Origin: Intestinibacillus sp. Marseille-P6563
GTDB taxonomy: Bacteria; Bacillota; Clostridia; Oscillospirales; Butyricicoccaceae
Direction: 5' to 3'
Length of the DNA: 64,000 bases
Assembly (NCBI RefSeq): GCF_900604335.1
Contig: NZ_UWOD01000002.1
Span: 186,001 to 250,000 of the forward strand
Within the stretch, counting starts at the first letter, position 1; each line of letters starts with the position of its first letter. Of the stretch, positions 43,035 through 50,352 are shown piece by piece. A program made the translations under genes and the position numbers. The notes under the pieces were generated by a model. The model was not told where the DNA came from and did not search any database. It saw only the letters and a program-made list of their open reading frames with translations.

Positions 43035-44312
43035 TTATTCGCTTAATGTAATCGTAGGACGCTCTTCCTGCATCGACGAGTTCATCATCTGATCCCAGAT
43101 GCTGTTGACTTCTTCCATGCAGTTAAAGTAAATGTTGGTTAGCTTATTCGACGGGATACCCAATTCCTCTGCATACTGCGTGATGTGCTTCCAATCCGCC
43201 TTTTCATAGCTGATGACGAGATCCAGGAGCTTGCCTCCGTTGCCCTCATGCTTGATCAGTGCATTGCGCAGTTCATCTACCATCGGGATGTCCGCCAAAA
43301 TTTCTTCCATCGGTGCATCGATCAAATACTCCAGCGTGGAGAACATACCCAGCAGATATGCTTCCGAAGGCGTCAGCACCGGATTTTTAATGTACTTCTG
43401 CAACTCGCTTGCAAAGCTAGCGCGCATAAACGAAATCTTGATAAACTCTTCGGAATCCGAAAGGTTTTCATCCCCTTGACCGCCTGCGCTGAGCAGGTAG
43501 ACCCATCGCTTGAGCTGATTGAGACCCAAGGTCATAATGGCCTGCTGTACCGAGGTTGTCTTGGTCCGCAGCGCAAAATACGCCGAGTTGGCAATCTTCA
43601 GCAAGCTATACGATAGCGTAACATCCATGGAGATGATCTGCTCGATCTCATGGATATCCGGCTCTTCCCGTGTGATCGCAACCACCAGACGGAAGAAGTT
43701 GCTGCGCAAATATCCGCTCTGATGAACCTGATTGGCCAGCTTATCGGCCACATAAGCACCCTGCATGCCGTATACCCCAAGGCTTTTCGCCATCTCAAAG
43801 AGCTCCTTGGTGTCGATCCCCGTCGCAATGACACGCTTTTTCATGCTGTCTGCCACGCGCATGATGTTTTCTGCGGAAGTCTTCCCAATCGCATGCAAAT
43901 CAATCTTGATATAAGAAAGGTATTCCATCAGCGCCAAATACCGCGGGACAAACTGAAAATCATTGGCGGCAATCTCATAGCCTTCCTGTACGTACTGCTG
44001 TACCAGGTGCATCGCAAAAGGATGGATAATCACGCTATCATCGATCTGGATCACCAGATTTGTATTTTGAAACAAATGCGGTGTCCGTTTCGCCAATAAG
44101 GAGCTGGTAAAGGTCATAAACGTACGAGAATTTTTGAGCGCTTTTTCTGAATTCTGCGTCAGAAAATCATAAATCGCCTGTGCGGCTGAAATTTCATTGG
44201 AATTTTCCTCGCCGTATGCTTCATTACCGCTCGAATACATGATCTCATAGCCGAGCACATGGCTATCTGCATCTTTGATCGCCTGCCGGACAATATATCT
44301 ATTCTTTTCCAC
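43035..44312 (-). CDS. Degenerate EAL plus HDOD domain protein (YuxH-like)
   Basis: A 425-residue signalling protein: EAL-like domain (about 1-205) and HDOD domain (about 206-405). The EAL active site is lost: GYEIMYSS replaces the ExLxR motif, and the metal-binding Asp/Glu series is incomplete, though IKIDLHAIG and IATGID (normally KID, AEGVE) remain recognisable. HDOD begins LRSNFFRLVVAIT and has the ISMDVTLSYSLLKIANSAYFA motif. Such proteins are thought to be non-catalytic regulators. It is last in the operon, 26 bp after cheV. Confidence 0.85.
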   Translation of the reverse strand: MEKNRYIVRQAIKDADSHVLGYEIMYSSGNEAYGEENSNEISAAQAIYDFLTQNSEKALKNSRTFMTFTSSLLAKRTPHLFQNTNLVIQIDDSVIIHPFAMHLVQQYVQEGYEIAANDFQFVPRYLALMEYLSYIKIDLHAIGKTSAENIMRVADSMKKRVIATGIDTKELFEMAKSLGVYGMQGAYVADKLANQVHQSGYLRSNFFRLVVAITREEPDIHEIEQIISMDVTLSYSLLKIANSAYFALRTKTTSVQQAIMTLGLNQLKRWVYLLSAGGQGDENLSDSEEFIKISFMRASFASELQKYIKNPVLTPSEAYLLGMFSTLEYLIDAPMEEILADIPMVDELRNALIKHEGNGGKLLDLVISYEKADWKHITQYAEELGIPSNKLTNIYFNCMEEVNSIWDQMMNSSMQEERPTITLSE

Positions 44313-44338
44313 CGAAATGCACCCTTTCTGTCAATTGC

Positions 44339-45271
44339 TTACCGGCCTTCTTGGGCTCTGCTCAACAGGCCATCCATTACATCGACCAAATGGCCGATCT
44401 CTGGTTTTGAAAGCTGCTCATCTGCACCCAGTTGCTTGCCTTTGATACGCATTTCTTCGGTAACCAACGAGGAGAAAATGATAACCGGAATTTGTTTCAG
44501 CACCGGATCGGATTTCACCAGTTTTGTTAAACGGTGGCCATCCATACTCGGCATCTCGATGTCGGTAATGATCAGTGCCACCCGGTCTTTCAAAGCTTCC
44601 GGAGATTCCGCAAGCGGCTGCACATAATCCCACAATTCCTGGCCGTTTGCAAACATCGTCAGGTTGGTATACCCTGCTTTATTGAGGGCCTCTTGGATCA
44701 TGCGGGACAGCAAAATCGAGTCTTCTGCCACCAGAACCGGCAGATTGCGCTCTTTGCGTTCGCCCAGCATTTCAATTTCTTTCATTTGAATGGTCGTTTC
44801 CGGTGCAATTTCTGCCACGATCTTTTCAAAGTCCAGAATGGTTACCAGATTCCCCTCACATTGTGCAATGCCGGTGGCAACCCCTTCTTCGCCCCCGGAA
44901 ATCGTTTTGTCGGGCTTTTGAATATCGGTCCATGAAATACGGCTGATGCCGACCACGGTATGCACCCGAAAAGCGATAAACATCTTATTGAAGTTTGTCA
45001 CAATGAACAGGTTCCGGCTGTCCGGTTCAAAATGCTGTCCGGTCAGATAATACGGCAGATCGACCACCGTCAGTACAACATCCCGAGGCTTAAAAATACC
45101 TTCTACCGCAGGATGCGCATGCGGCATGGGTTTTACCGCGGCACTCATCATAATCTCACGTACCTTGGCAACATTGATGCCATAGAGGTTGTTGTCAATG
45201 GTAAACTGCATGATTTCGATTTCGTTGGTACCAGACTCCAACAAAATGTTACCACGTTCATATTCTCTCAT
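44339..45271 (-). CDS. cheV: Chemotaxis protein CheV (CheW-receiver fusion)
   Basis: A 310-residue fusion of an N-terminal CheW domain (about 15-165; NNLYGINVAKVREIM, FKPRDVVLTVVDLPYYL) and a receiver domain (about 180-305; VLVAEDSILLSRMIQ, phospho-Asp in ALIITDIEMPSMDG, Lys in QLSKPEIG). CheV couples receptors to CheA and gives phosphorylation-dependent adaptation. Start ATG 45271 follows GAGGAG; the long upstream frame overlaps cheD and is rejected. Downstream of cheC-cheD. Confidence 0.94.
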   Translation of the reverse strand: MREYERGNILLESGTNEIEIMQFTIDNNLYGINVAKVREIMMSAAVKPMPHAHPAVEGIFKPRDVVLTVVDLPYYLTGQHFEPDSRNLFIVTNFNKMFIAFRVHTVVGISRISWTDIQKPDKTISGGEEGVATGIAQCEGNLVTILDFEKIVAEIAPETTIQMKEIEMLGERKERNLPVLVAEDSILLSRMIQEALNKAGYTNLTMFANGQELWDYVQPLAESPEALKDRVALIITDIEMPSMDGHRLTKLVKSDPVLKQIPVIIFSSLVTEEMRIKGKQLGADEQLSKPEIGHLVDVMDGLLSRAQEGR

Positions 45272-45296
45272 TTTCCAATCACTCCTCTTCTGCGCG

Positions 45297-45776
45297 TCAG
45301 AGATATCGCTCGGCTTTACCATAGATTTTAATACATCCTTGCCCGGTTGCAACGTCGAATAACAGCGTACGTGCCGTCGAACCGCCGACATCTTCCCGAA
45401 CCAAGCGGATACGCTCCTGCTGCAAGACGCGATGTACACTTTCAATGTTTCGCTGTCCAATGTTGCCGAGGTTTCCGTTTCCGGCTACATCGAACATTTT
45501 GGCGCCTCCTGCGATCTTGGCCACAATGCGGGACCGCTGCGCGCCCATTTTGACCATACGGTCCAGGGTCATGCGAATACCGGTATCGGCATATTTGAAG
45601 GGGGAAGTCCGGTTGGTTTCCATGTTGATCGGCAGCATGATATGAACCAAGGCCCCCAGACGGATCAACGGATCATACAGACAGATGCCAATGCAGGAAC
45701 CGAGCGCATAGGTAATCAAGGTTCCTTCATTGCGCGTCATCTTCATATCCGCGATACCAATCGTTAACTTATTCAT
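45297..45776 (-). CDS. cheD: Chemoreceptor glutamine deamidase CheD
   Basis: A 159-residue receptor-modifying deamidase. Catalytic Cys in ITYALGSCIGICLYDP and His in GALVHIMLP, plus Thr in the GGSTARTLLFDVATG end motif. Overlaps cheC by 4 bp (ATGA), as usual for the CheC-CheD complex. Confidence 0.95.
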   Translation of the reverse strand: MNKLTIGIADMKMTRNEGTLITYALGSCIGICLYDPLIRLGALVHIMLPINMETNRTSPFKYADTGIRMTLDRMVKMGAQRSRIVAKIAGGAKMFDVAGNGNLGNIGQRNIESVHRVLQQERIRLVREDVGGSTARTLLFDVATGQGCIKIYGKAERYL

Positions 45777-46396
45777 TCCAGAATCCCCAGTCGATTGAGT
45801 AAATAATTCAGGGAACGTACATCTGGTGCGAGCAGCAGACGGCACGGCACCTCTTTCCCCTCTACAATAAAACTGCCGCCGATCAGCATAATATAATCCG
45901 ACTGATTACCATATGCAGCCATGGGTACAGTGATGATCGCACCCTGCATATCAATCGAAATTTGCGGAACCGAGGGGGTAATCCGTACCCCACTCAGGCC
46001 GGACAAAGCGTTCACGAACGAGGAAATCAAAATATTTCCCGCTTCGATAATCGCAGAATTCTCCATTTCGGTCAGCTGGGAATAGTCATCGATCTGCATA
46101 TTCATCATACGGCCCAAAAGCAAATTGATGGCATCGAGCTGGAATAATGCCAGCATCAGGCCGTTGATCTCACCACCCAGGCTGGAAATGATACCCGCCG
46201 AAATGGTTTCAAAGCCGCCCAGCTGTTCTACGGCTTCATTAAATTCCAGGATCTGTACCTTGGGAAGTGGGATGCGTACCTCGACCCCGAGCAGTGCGGA
46301 AAGGGCCGTGGCCGCGTTGCCGGTACCAATACTCCCGATCTCACGCAGCGCGTCGATCTGAAGGGAGTTCATTTCTTCATATTTTTTCAGTTCCAC
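45773..46396 (-). CDS. cheC: CheY-P phosphatase CheC
   Basis: A 207-residue phosphatase with two CheC active-site repeats: LREIGSIGTGNAATAL (residues about 18-33) and MENSAIIEAGNILISSFVNAL (about 111-131), each carrying the Glu and Asn pair that dephosphorylates CheY. It follows the rod gene flhP by 16 bp and is coupled to cheD. Confidence 0.93.
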   Translation of the reverse strand: MELKKYEEMNSLQIDALREIGSIGTGNAATALSALLGVEVRIPLPKVQILEFNEAVEQLGGFETISAGIISSLGGEINGLMLALFQLDAINLLLGRMMNMQIDDYSQLTEMENSAIIEAGNILISSFVNALSGLSGVRITPSVPQISIDMQGAIITVPMAAYGNQSDYIMLIGGSFIVEGKEVPCRLLLAPDVRSLNYLLNRLGILE

Positions 46397-46412
46397 AAGT
46401 CACACTCCTTTT

Positions 46413-47132
46413 TTAACCATTGCGCAGGCCGTTGATGGTGGATTCGATCTCATCCTGTGTCTGCGTCATTTTCAAAGCATACGAGAACGAACGCTGCGCT
46501 TCGATCACCTTGGCAAATTCCGTAGCAATATCGGTGTTGGACATTTCGAGCATGCCGTGTACCGCAGTACCCGTTCCGGCGAGCACCGGACCGTTCTTTG
46601 CGACCGGCAAGTACCGGTTGTCCCCCAAATGCTGCATGCCATCCGTATTGGCAAAGTCAAAAACACCGACGGCATAGGTCGCTTCCGCGTCATCGGTCAT
46701 GGGGATGGGCTGCTGGTTCTGATTCAGCACATAATTGCCCTGCGGATCGCACAGATAATAGGTCGTCTGACCGCCCTGCATCACGCTGCCCCAATGGAAA
46801 ACACCAGCGCGGGTATAGCTGACCTGATTGGTCTGCGGGTCGCGTACGGCAAAAAATCCATCGCCCTGGATGGCGTAGTTTTGTCCGTCTGTCCGGGTCA
46901 TCATGGCGCCGGGCGCAAAGTCGGTCGTGGTCTGGATCATGCGGCTGCCCGAACCACGGGGCAGCTGCGCATTTTCCGGTCCAACCAGATTGCGGTATAA
47001 CAGATCGGCAAACTGTGCCTGTTCGCCCTTAAAGCCAACCGTATTGACATTCGCCAGGTTATTGGCGGTTACATTCAGGCGCTGCTGCTGCTGCGATGCA
47101 GCAACCGCTGCGGCATAAAACGACTGGTTCAT
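46413..47132 (-). CDS. flhP: Flagellar hook-basal body rod protein (FlgG/FlhP-like)
   Basis: A 239-residue rod protein. N-terminal LNVTANNLANVNTVGFKGEQAQFADLLY is the basal-body rod motif (ANNLAN...GFK); the C terminus TDIATEFAKVIEAQRSFSYALKMTQTQDEIESTINGLRNG matches the FlgG/FlgE/FlgF family. Start ATG 47132. An IS110 element separates it from the other rod gene; the left end of the element still leaves AATAGGAG as its ribosome-binding site. Names follow the flhO-flhP pair of Bacillus; FlgF/FlgG would also fit. Confidence 0.88.
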   Translation of the reverse strand: MNQSFYAAAVAASQQQQRLNVTANNLANVNTVGFKGEQAQFADLLYRNLVGPENAQLPRGSGSRMIQTTTDFAPGAMMTRTDGQNYAIQGDGFFAVRDPQTNQVSYTRAGVFHWGSVMQGGQTTYYLCDPQGNYVLNQNQQPIPMTDDAEATYAVGVFDFANTDGMQHLGDNRYLPVAKNGPVLAGTGTAVHGMLEMSNTDIATEFAKVIEAQRSFSYALKMTQTQDEIESTINGLRNG

Positions 47133-47161
47133 CGATGCATTGCTCCTATTACAATAAATTT

Positions 47162-47395
47162 GGACAGGAAAGCCGGACAGCCAGTCCGGCTTTCCCTCCA
47201 TCTCGTGCCTAAGCTACAATGAGAGGAGCAACTGGCTGACCAATCACTCCTTGGGCTTGTATGTCCGTGTGAAAGACTGTTAGCCATCCTCTCGTTGCAG
47301 CGTTCGATTTAAGCAGGTTGAACCACCGGATGTCGGAGAGTTCGTGTCACACAATAGATTGAATCGGCAGCGAGAAAAGATGGATTCCGGTTGCA
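47162..47395 (+). ncRNA. Putative IS110 bridge RNA
   Basis: Three stem-loops in the expected order. 5' stem-loop: 12-bp perfect stem 47167-47178 / 47184-47195. Target-binding loop: stems 47218-47227 / 47287-47296 and 47233-47240 / 47279-47286, apical GGGC/GTCC hairpin. Donor-binding loop: stem 47305-47312 / 47359-47366 with apical GAAC/GTTC hairpin. Guides: CTCCT (47247-47251) equals the left target plus core; TGTGAAAG (47268-47275) is complementary to core plus right target; AGCAGGT (47312-47318) equals the right end next to the core; AATAG (47353-47357) is complementary to core plus left end. Ends of the RNA are approximate. Confidence 0.7.
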
Positions 47396-47420
47396 GATTC
47401 TTTGTATTGGAGGAATGTGA

Positions 47421-48629
47421 ATGAACTGCGTTGGCATCGATGTTTCCAAGGGTAAGAGCATGATTGCAGTCATGCGGCCCTTCGGAGAGGTAGTGGTTTC
47501 ACCCTTTGAAGTACGTCACACCGCCAATGAACTGAGCGAGCTGGCAGGACTGCTCAAAAGCCTGGACGGCGAGACCCGTGTGGTGATGGAATCCACGGGT
47601 AATTACCATGCTCCGGTGGCCTGGCTGCTCCACGACGCGGGCCTTTATGTCTCGGTAGTCAATGCAATGCTGGTGCATGACTACGGAAACAACAGTTTAA
47701 GACGGGCCAAAACCGACAAAAAGGATGCCGTAAAGCTGGCCAACTACGGTCTTGACCACTGGCTCACATTGCCGAGATATATCCCGGAGGAGGATACCCG
47801 ACTCATGCTGAAAATCTGCTACCGGCAGTACCAACAGTATTCCAAAGTTCAGACCATGCTGAAGAATAACCTGATCTCCCTGCTGGACACCACCTTCCCA
47901 GACGCAAATCGCTTGTTTACCAGTCCGCCCCGCGCCGATGGCAGCGAGAAGTGGGTGGACTTTGTCGCTACTTTTTGGCATTGCGAGTGCGTTTGTGGCC
48001 GGTCTGAGAAGGCCTTTACTACCCAATACCAGAAGTGGTGCAGAAAGCACGGCTACAATTTCAGCGAGGATAAGGCGCTGGATATTTATGCCTCTGCTTG
48101 CAGACACTTCGGTGTCATACCGAAAACGGATACGGCAAAACTTTTGGTAGAACAGGCCATTTCTCAACTCCAGACAACTTCTTCCGCGTTAGCTGCTCTC
48201 AAACAGGAGATGCAATCCCTGGCAGCTTCTCTGCCGGAGTATCCTGTAGTGATGGGGATGTTTGGTGTTGGCCCAACCCTCGGCCCTCAACTCCTGGCTG
48301 AAATTGGCGATGTACGCCGTTTTCATTCCAAAAAAGCGTTGGTTGCCTTTGCGGGTATTGACGCCCCGCCCTACCAATCCGGTCAAATAGATGTCCGTAG
48401 CCGTAGCATTTCCAAGCGAGGATCTGCCTCACTGCGCAGGACGCTCTTTCTGGTGATGAGCGTCATCCTGCAATGTGCTCCAATAGACGAGCCGGTGTAC
48501 CAGTTCATGGACAAGAAACGCTCTGAAGGCAAGCCATATCGTGTCTACATGATGGCCTCTGCCAACAAGTTCCTGCGCATCTACTACGCTTCTGTGAAAG
48601 CCTACTTGGAATCCCTGGAGCACGACTGA
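47421..48629 (+). CDS. IS110-family transposase (DEDD/Ser bridge recombinase)
   Basis: A 402-residue recombinase with an N-terminal RuvC-like DEDD domain (Asp7 in VGIDVSKGK, Glu in VMESTGNYH, KTDKKDAVKLA carrying the paired Asp residues) and a C-terminal Tnp domain (GMFGVGPTLGPQLLAEIGDVRRF, FAGIDAPPYQSG) with the Ser-rich SRSISKRGSASLRR motif that holds the catalytic Ser. The reading frame is intact. GGAGG lies 10 bp before ATG 47421. Established work shows this family uses an element-encoded bridge RNA to pair donor and target. It is transcribed against the flagellar operon. Confidence 0.95.
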   Translation: MNCVGIDVSKGKSMIAVMRPFGEVVVSPFEVRHTANELSELAGLLKSLDGETRVVMESTGNYHAPVAWLLHDAGLYVSVVNAMLVHDYGNNSLRRAKTDKKDAVKLANYGLDHWLTLPRYIPEEDTRLMLKICYRQYQQYSKVQTMLKNNLISLLDTTFPDANRLFTSPPRADGSEKWVDFVATFWHCECVCGRSEKAFTTQYQKWCRKHGYNFSEDKALDIYASACRHFGVIPKTDTAKLLVEQAISQLQTTSSALAALKQEMQSLAASLPEYPVVMGMFGVGPTLGPQLLAEIGDVRRFHSKKALVAFAGIDAPPYQSGQIDVRSRSISKRGSASLRRTLFLVMSVILQCAPIDEPVYQFMDKKRSEGKPYRVYMMASANKFLRIYYASVKAYLESLEHD

Positions 48630-48764
48630 TTTTTACACTCTATACCATCTGGCTGGCCGCCGTTTTAATTTTGAGATGCTCAGCGGCTTGATTTTGTATT
48701 GCATTTTTTCGCCTCCCTAAAAATCTGAAATTTCTACTTGACTTTTATTAGCAGGTCTTTCACA

Positions 48765-49520
48765 TTACACGCGGCCAACATCGGTCGATGTTTTGGTCAT
48801 AAGCTGATCATACATCTTGCTGAGCTGTGAAGCACTTTGCAATGCACGCTGGCAAGTAATCATCTCGGTCATTTGCTGCACCAGATTGATGTTCGAACGT
48901 TCAATCATCTCGTGATGGATCACAAACCCCGTGGCCGCCTGCGGCTGTACATTTGCGGTGAACATGCCTTCCCCGGACTTTTGCAGCTGCTGCGCCGGAT
49001 CATTGAACGCAAAGACACCCAGCTGGCCCAGAACCTGCCCGTTTTCGGTTGTGATCGTGCCGTCGTTCGATGCCTGGATCTTGTCGATCCCCAGATAGAT
49101 GGGCTGGCCATTGCTGCCCAGGACACGTCCCTGGCCGGCCAGATACAGATACCCCTGGTCGTCCAGCATGAACGAACCATTGCGGGTATAGGCCGTGCCG
49201 TCGGCCGTCTGAACGGCAAAATACCCCCCGCCCTCGATCGCAAAATCAAGGGGCAAACCGGTCGCTTGCAAAGCACCCTGGGAGTGGTCGGTATAGACCT
49301 CGTCCAAGGCTGTGACATAGCTGGTCGTTGTCCCTAAGGGCTGGGGGTTTTTGATTTTGTTGCCGATGCGGCTGCGCATCACTTCGTCGAAGGTCGTATC
49401 GGCATATCGGTCCGCCTTATAGCCTGCTGTGGCGGTGTTGCTCATGTTGTTGCCCACAACATCCAGGTTGCGGGACTGGGTCAGCATGGCCGACGTTACA
49501 TTATAGAAGCCTTTATACAT
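48765..49520 (-). CDS. flhO: Flagellar hook-basal body rod protein (FlgF/FlhO-like)
   Basis: A 251-residue rod protein: N terminus FYNVTSAMLTQSRNLDVVGNNMSNTATAGYKADR, middle GYFAVQTADGTAYTRNGSFMLDDQGYL, and C terminus RSNINLVQQMTEMITCQRALQSASQLSKMYDQLM match the FlgF/FlgG family. The IS110 element starts six bases past its stop codon. It follows fliA by 17 bp in the operon. Confidence 0.9.
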   Translation of the reverse strand: MYKGFYNVTSAMLTQSRNLDVVGNNMSNTATAGYKADRYADTTFDEVMRSRIGNKIKNPQPLGTTTSYVTALDEVYTDHSQGALQATGLPLDFAIEGGGYFAVQTADGTAYTRNGSFMLDDQGYLYLAGQGRVLGSNGQPIYLGIDKIQASNDGTITTENGQVLGQLGVFAFNDPAQQLQKSGEGMFTANVQPQAATGFVIHHEMIERSNINLVQQMTEMITCQRALQSASQLSKMYDQLMTKTSTDVGRV

Positions 49521-49537
49521 GGATTCCTACCTCCCTG

Positions 49538-50320
49538 TTATGTACCATTGATGTAATTCTGCATGCTCACCCGCAGCTTCCGGATTGCATTGGAATGGAT
49601 CTGCGAAACGCGCGGCTCGCTCACGCCAAGCACTTGCGCAATCTCTTTCATTTGCAGAGATTTTTGATAGTACAGCGATAGCACGAGCTGTTCATTTTCC
49701 CGTAGTTCCCCGATGCTTGCCTTGAGCACTTCAAACATTTCTTTTTTCTGCATGTGCTCTTCGGGCTGCATATCTTCATCGCTTTGCGGCAATTTTTTGG
49801 TGGGCATTTCCGAATCCCGGTCGTCCAACAACATATCCAGGGAGATCACATTTCCAAAAGCTGTTTTGGCCACTTCTTCCTGGTACCGTGTTTCGCTGAG
49901 CCCCAGGTGTTTGGCCACTTCTGCATCGGTGGGGGTGCGTCCGAGTTCATCGAACAGGGTCGCTTTGGCTTCATCGATCTCGCGCAGCCGCTTGCGTACC
50001 GAACGCGGTACCCAATCCTGCCGCCGGGCCAGATCGATGACCATCCCCCGCAGACGTTTGCATACAAAGGTTTCAAATTTTACATTGTGACTGAGGTCAA
50101 ATTTATCGAGCGCATTCATAAGGAGGATAATACCTTCATTAATCATATCATCGACCTGTGCGAAGCCAACATAAACCCCTCGGAGCTTCAGGGCGATATT
50201 TTTTACCAAATAAGCGTACCGCATGACCAGCACTTTCTTCAGTTCCGGATCGCCGGTGCGCTTATATTCCACGAGCAACGCCTCGTTTGGCATGTCGTCC
50301 CATTGCTTCTGCTTATCCAA
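49538..50320 (-). CDS. fliA: RNA polymerase sigma factor for flagellar operons (FliA/SigD)
   Basis: A 260-residue sigma-28. Region 2 includes LVKNIALKLRGVYVGFAQVDDMINEGIILLMNALDKFDL and KFETFVCKRLRGMVIDLARRQDWVPRSVR; region 4 is LRENEQLVLSLYYQKSLQMKEIAQVLGVSEPRVSQIHSNAI with its HTH. It directs late flagellar and chemotaxis genes and is held by FlgM, also encoded in this window. It directly follows flhA (32 bp), with no flhF or flhG between. Confidence 0.95.
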   Translation of the reverse strand: MDKQKQWDDMPNEALLVEYKRTGDPELKKVLVMRYAYLVKNIALKLRGVYVGFAQVDDMINEGIILLMNALDKFDLSHNVKFETFVCKRLRGMVIDLARRQDWVPRSVRKRLREIDEAKATLFDELGRTPTDAEVAKHLGLSETRYQEEVAKTAFGNVISLDMLLDDRDSEMPTKKLPQSDEDMQPEEHMQKKEMFEVLKASIGELRENEQLVLSLYYQKSLQMKEIAQVLGVSEPRVSQIHSNAIRKLRVSMQNYINGT

Positions 50321-50352
50321 GGTGTTCTCCCCCTTCTTGCGTGTGTGCCATT

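Larger units (their letters stand above)
47146..48758 (+). mobile_element. IS110-family insertion element (bridge-RNA type), CT core
   Basis: About 1.61 kb, bounded by a CT dinucleotide on each side (47146-47147 and 48757-48758), without terminal inverted repeats. The long 5' noncoding end (273 bp before the transposase) folds as a bridge RNA; the 3' end is 128 bp. Deleting the element with one CT joins the flanks into TGTGAAAGGAGCAATGCATCG between the upstream rod gene stop and the flhP ATG, a natural 21-nt spacer with an AAAGGAG site. On circularisation, TTGACT in the right end (48738-48743) and TACAAT in the left end (47150-47155) would be 17 bp apart, making a junction promoter. Confidence 0.85.

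Noticed and set aside
47268-48764. TGTGAAAGAC / GTCTTTCACA read as terminal inverted repeats of the insertion element
   Set aside because: The left copy lies inside a structured RNA loop more than 100 bp from the element end, and the right copy lies largely in the flank. Guide-target complementarity explains both.
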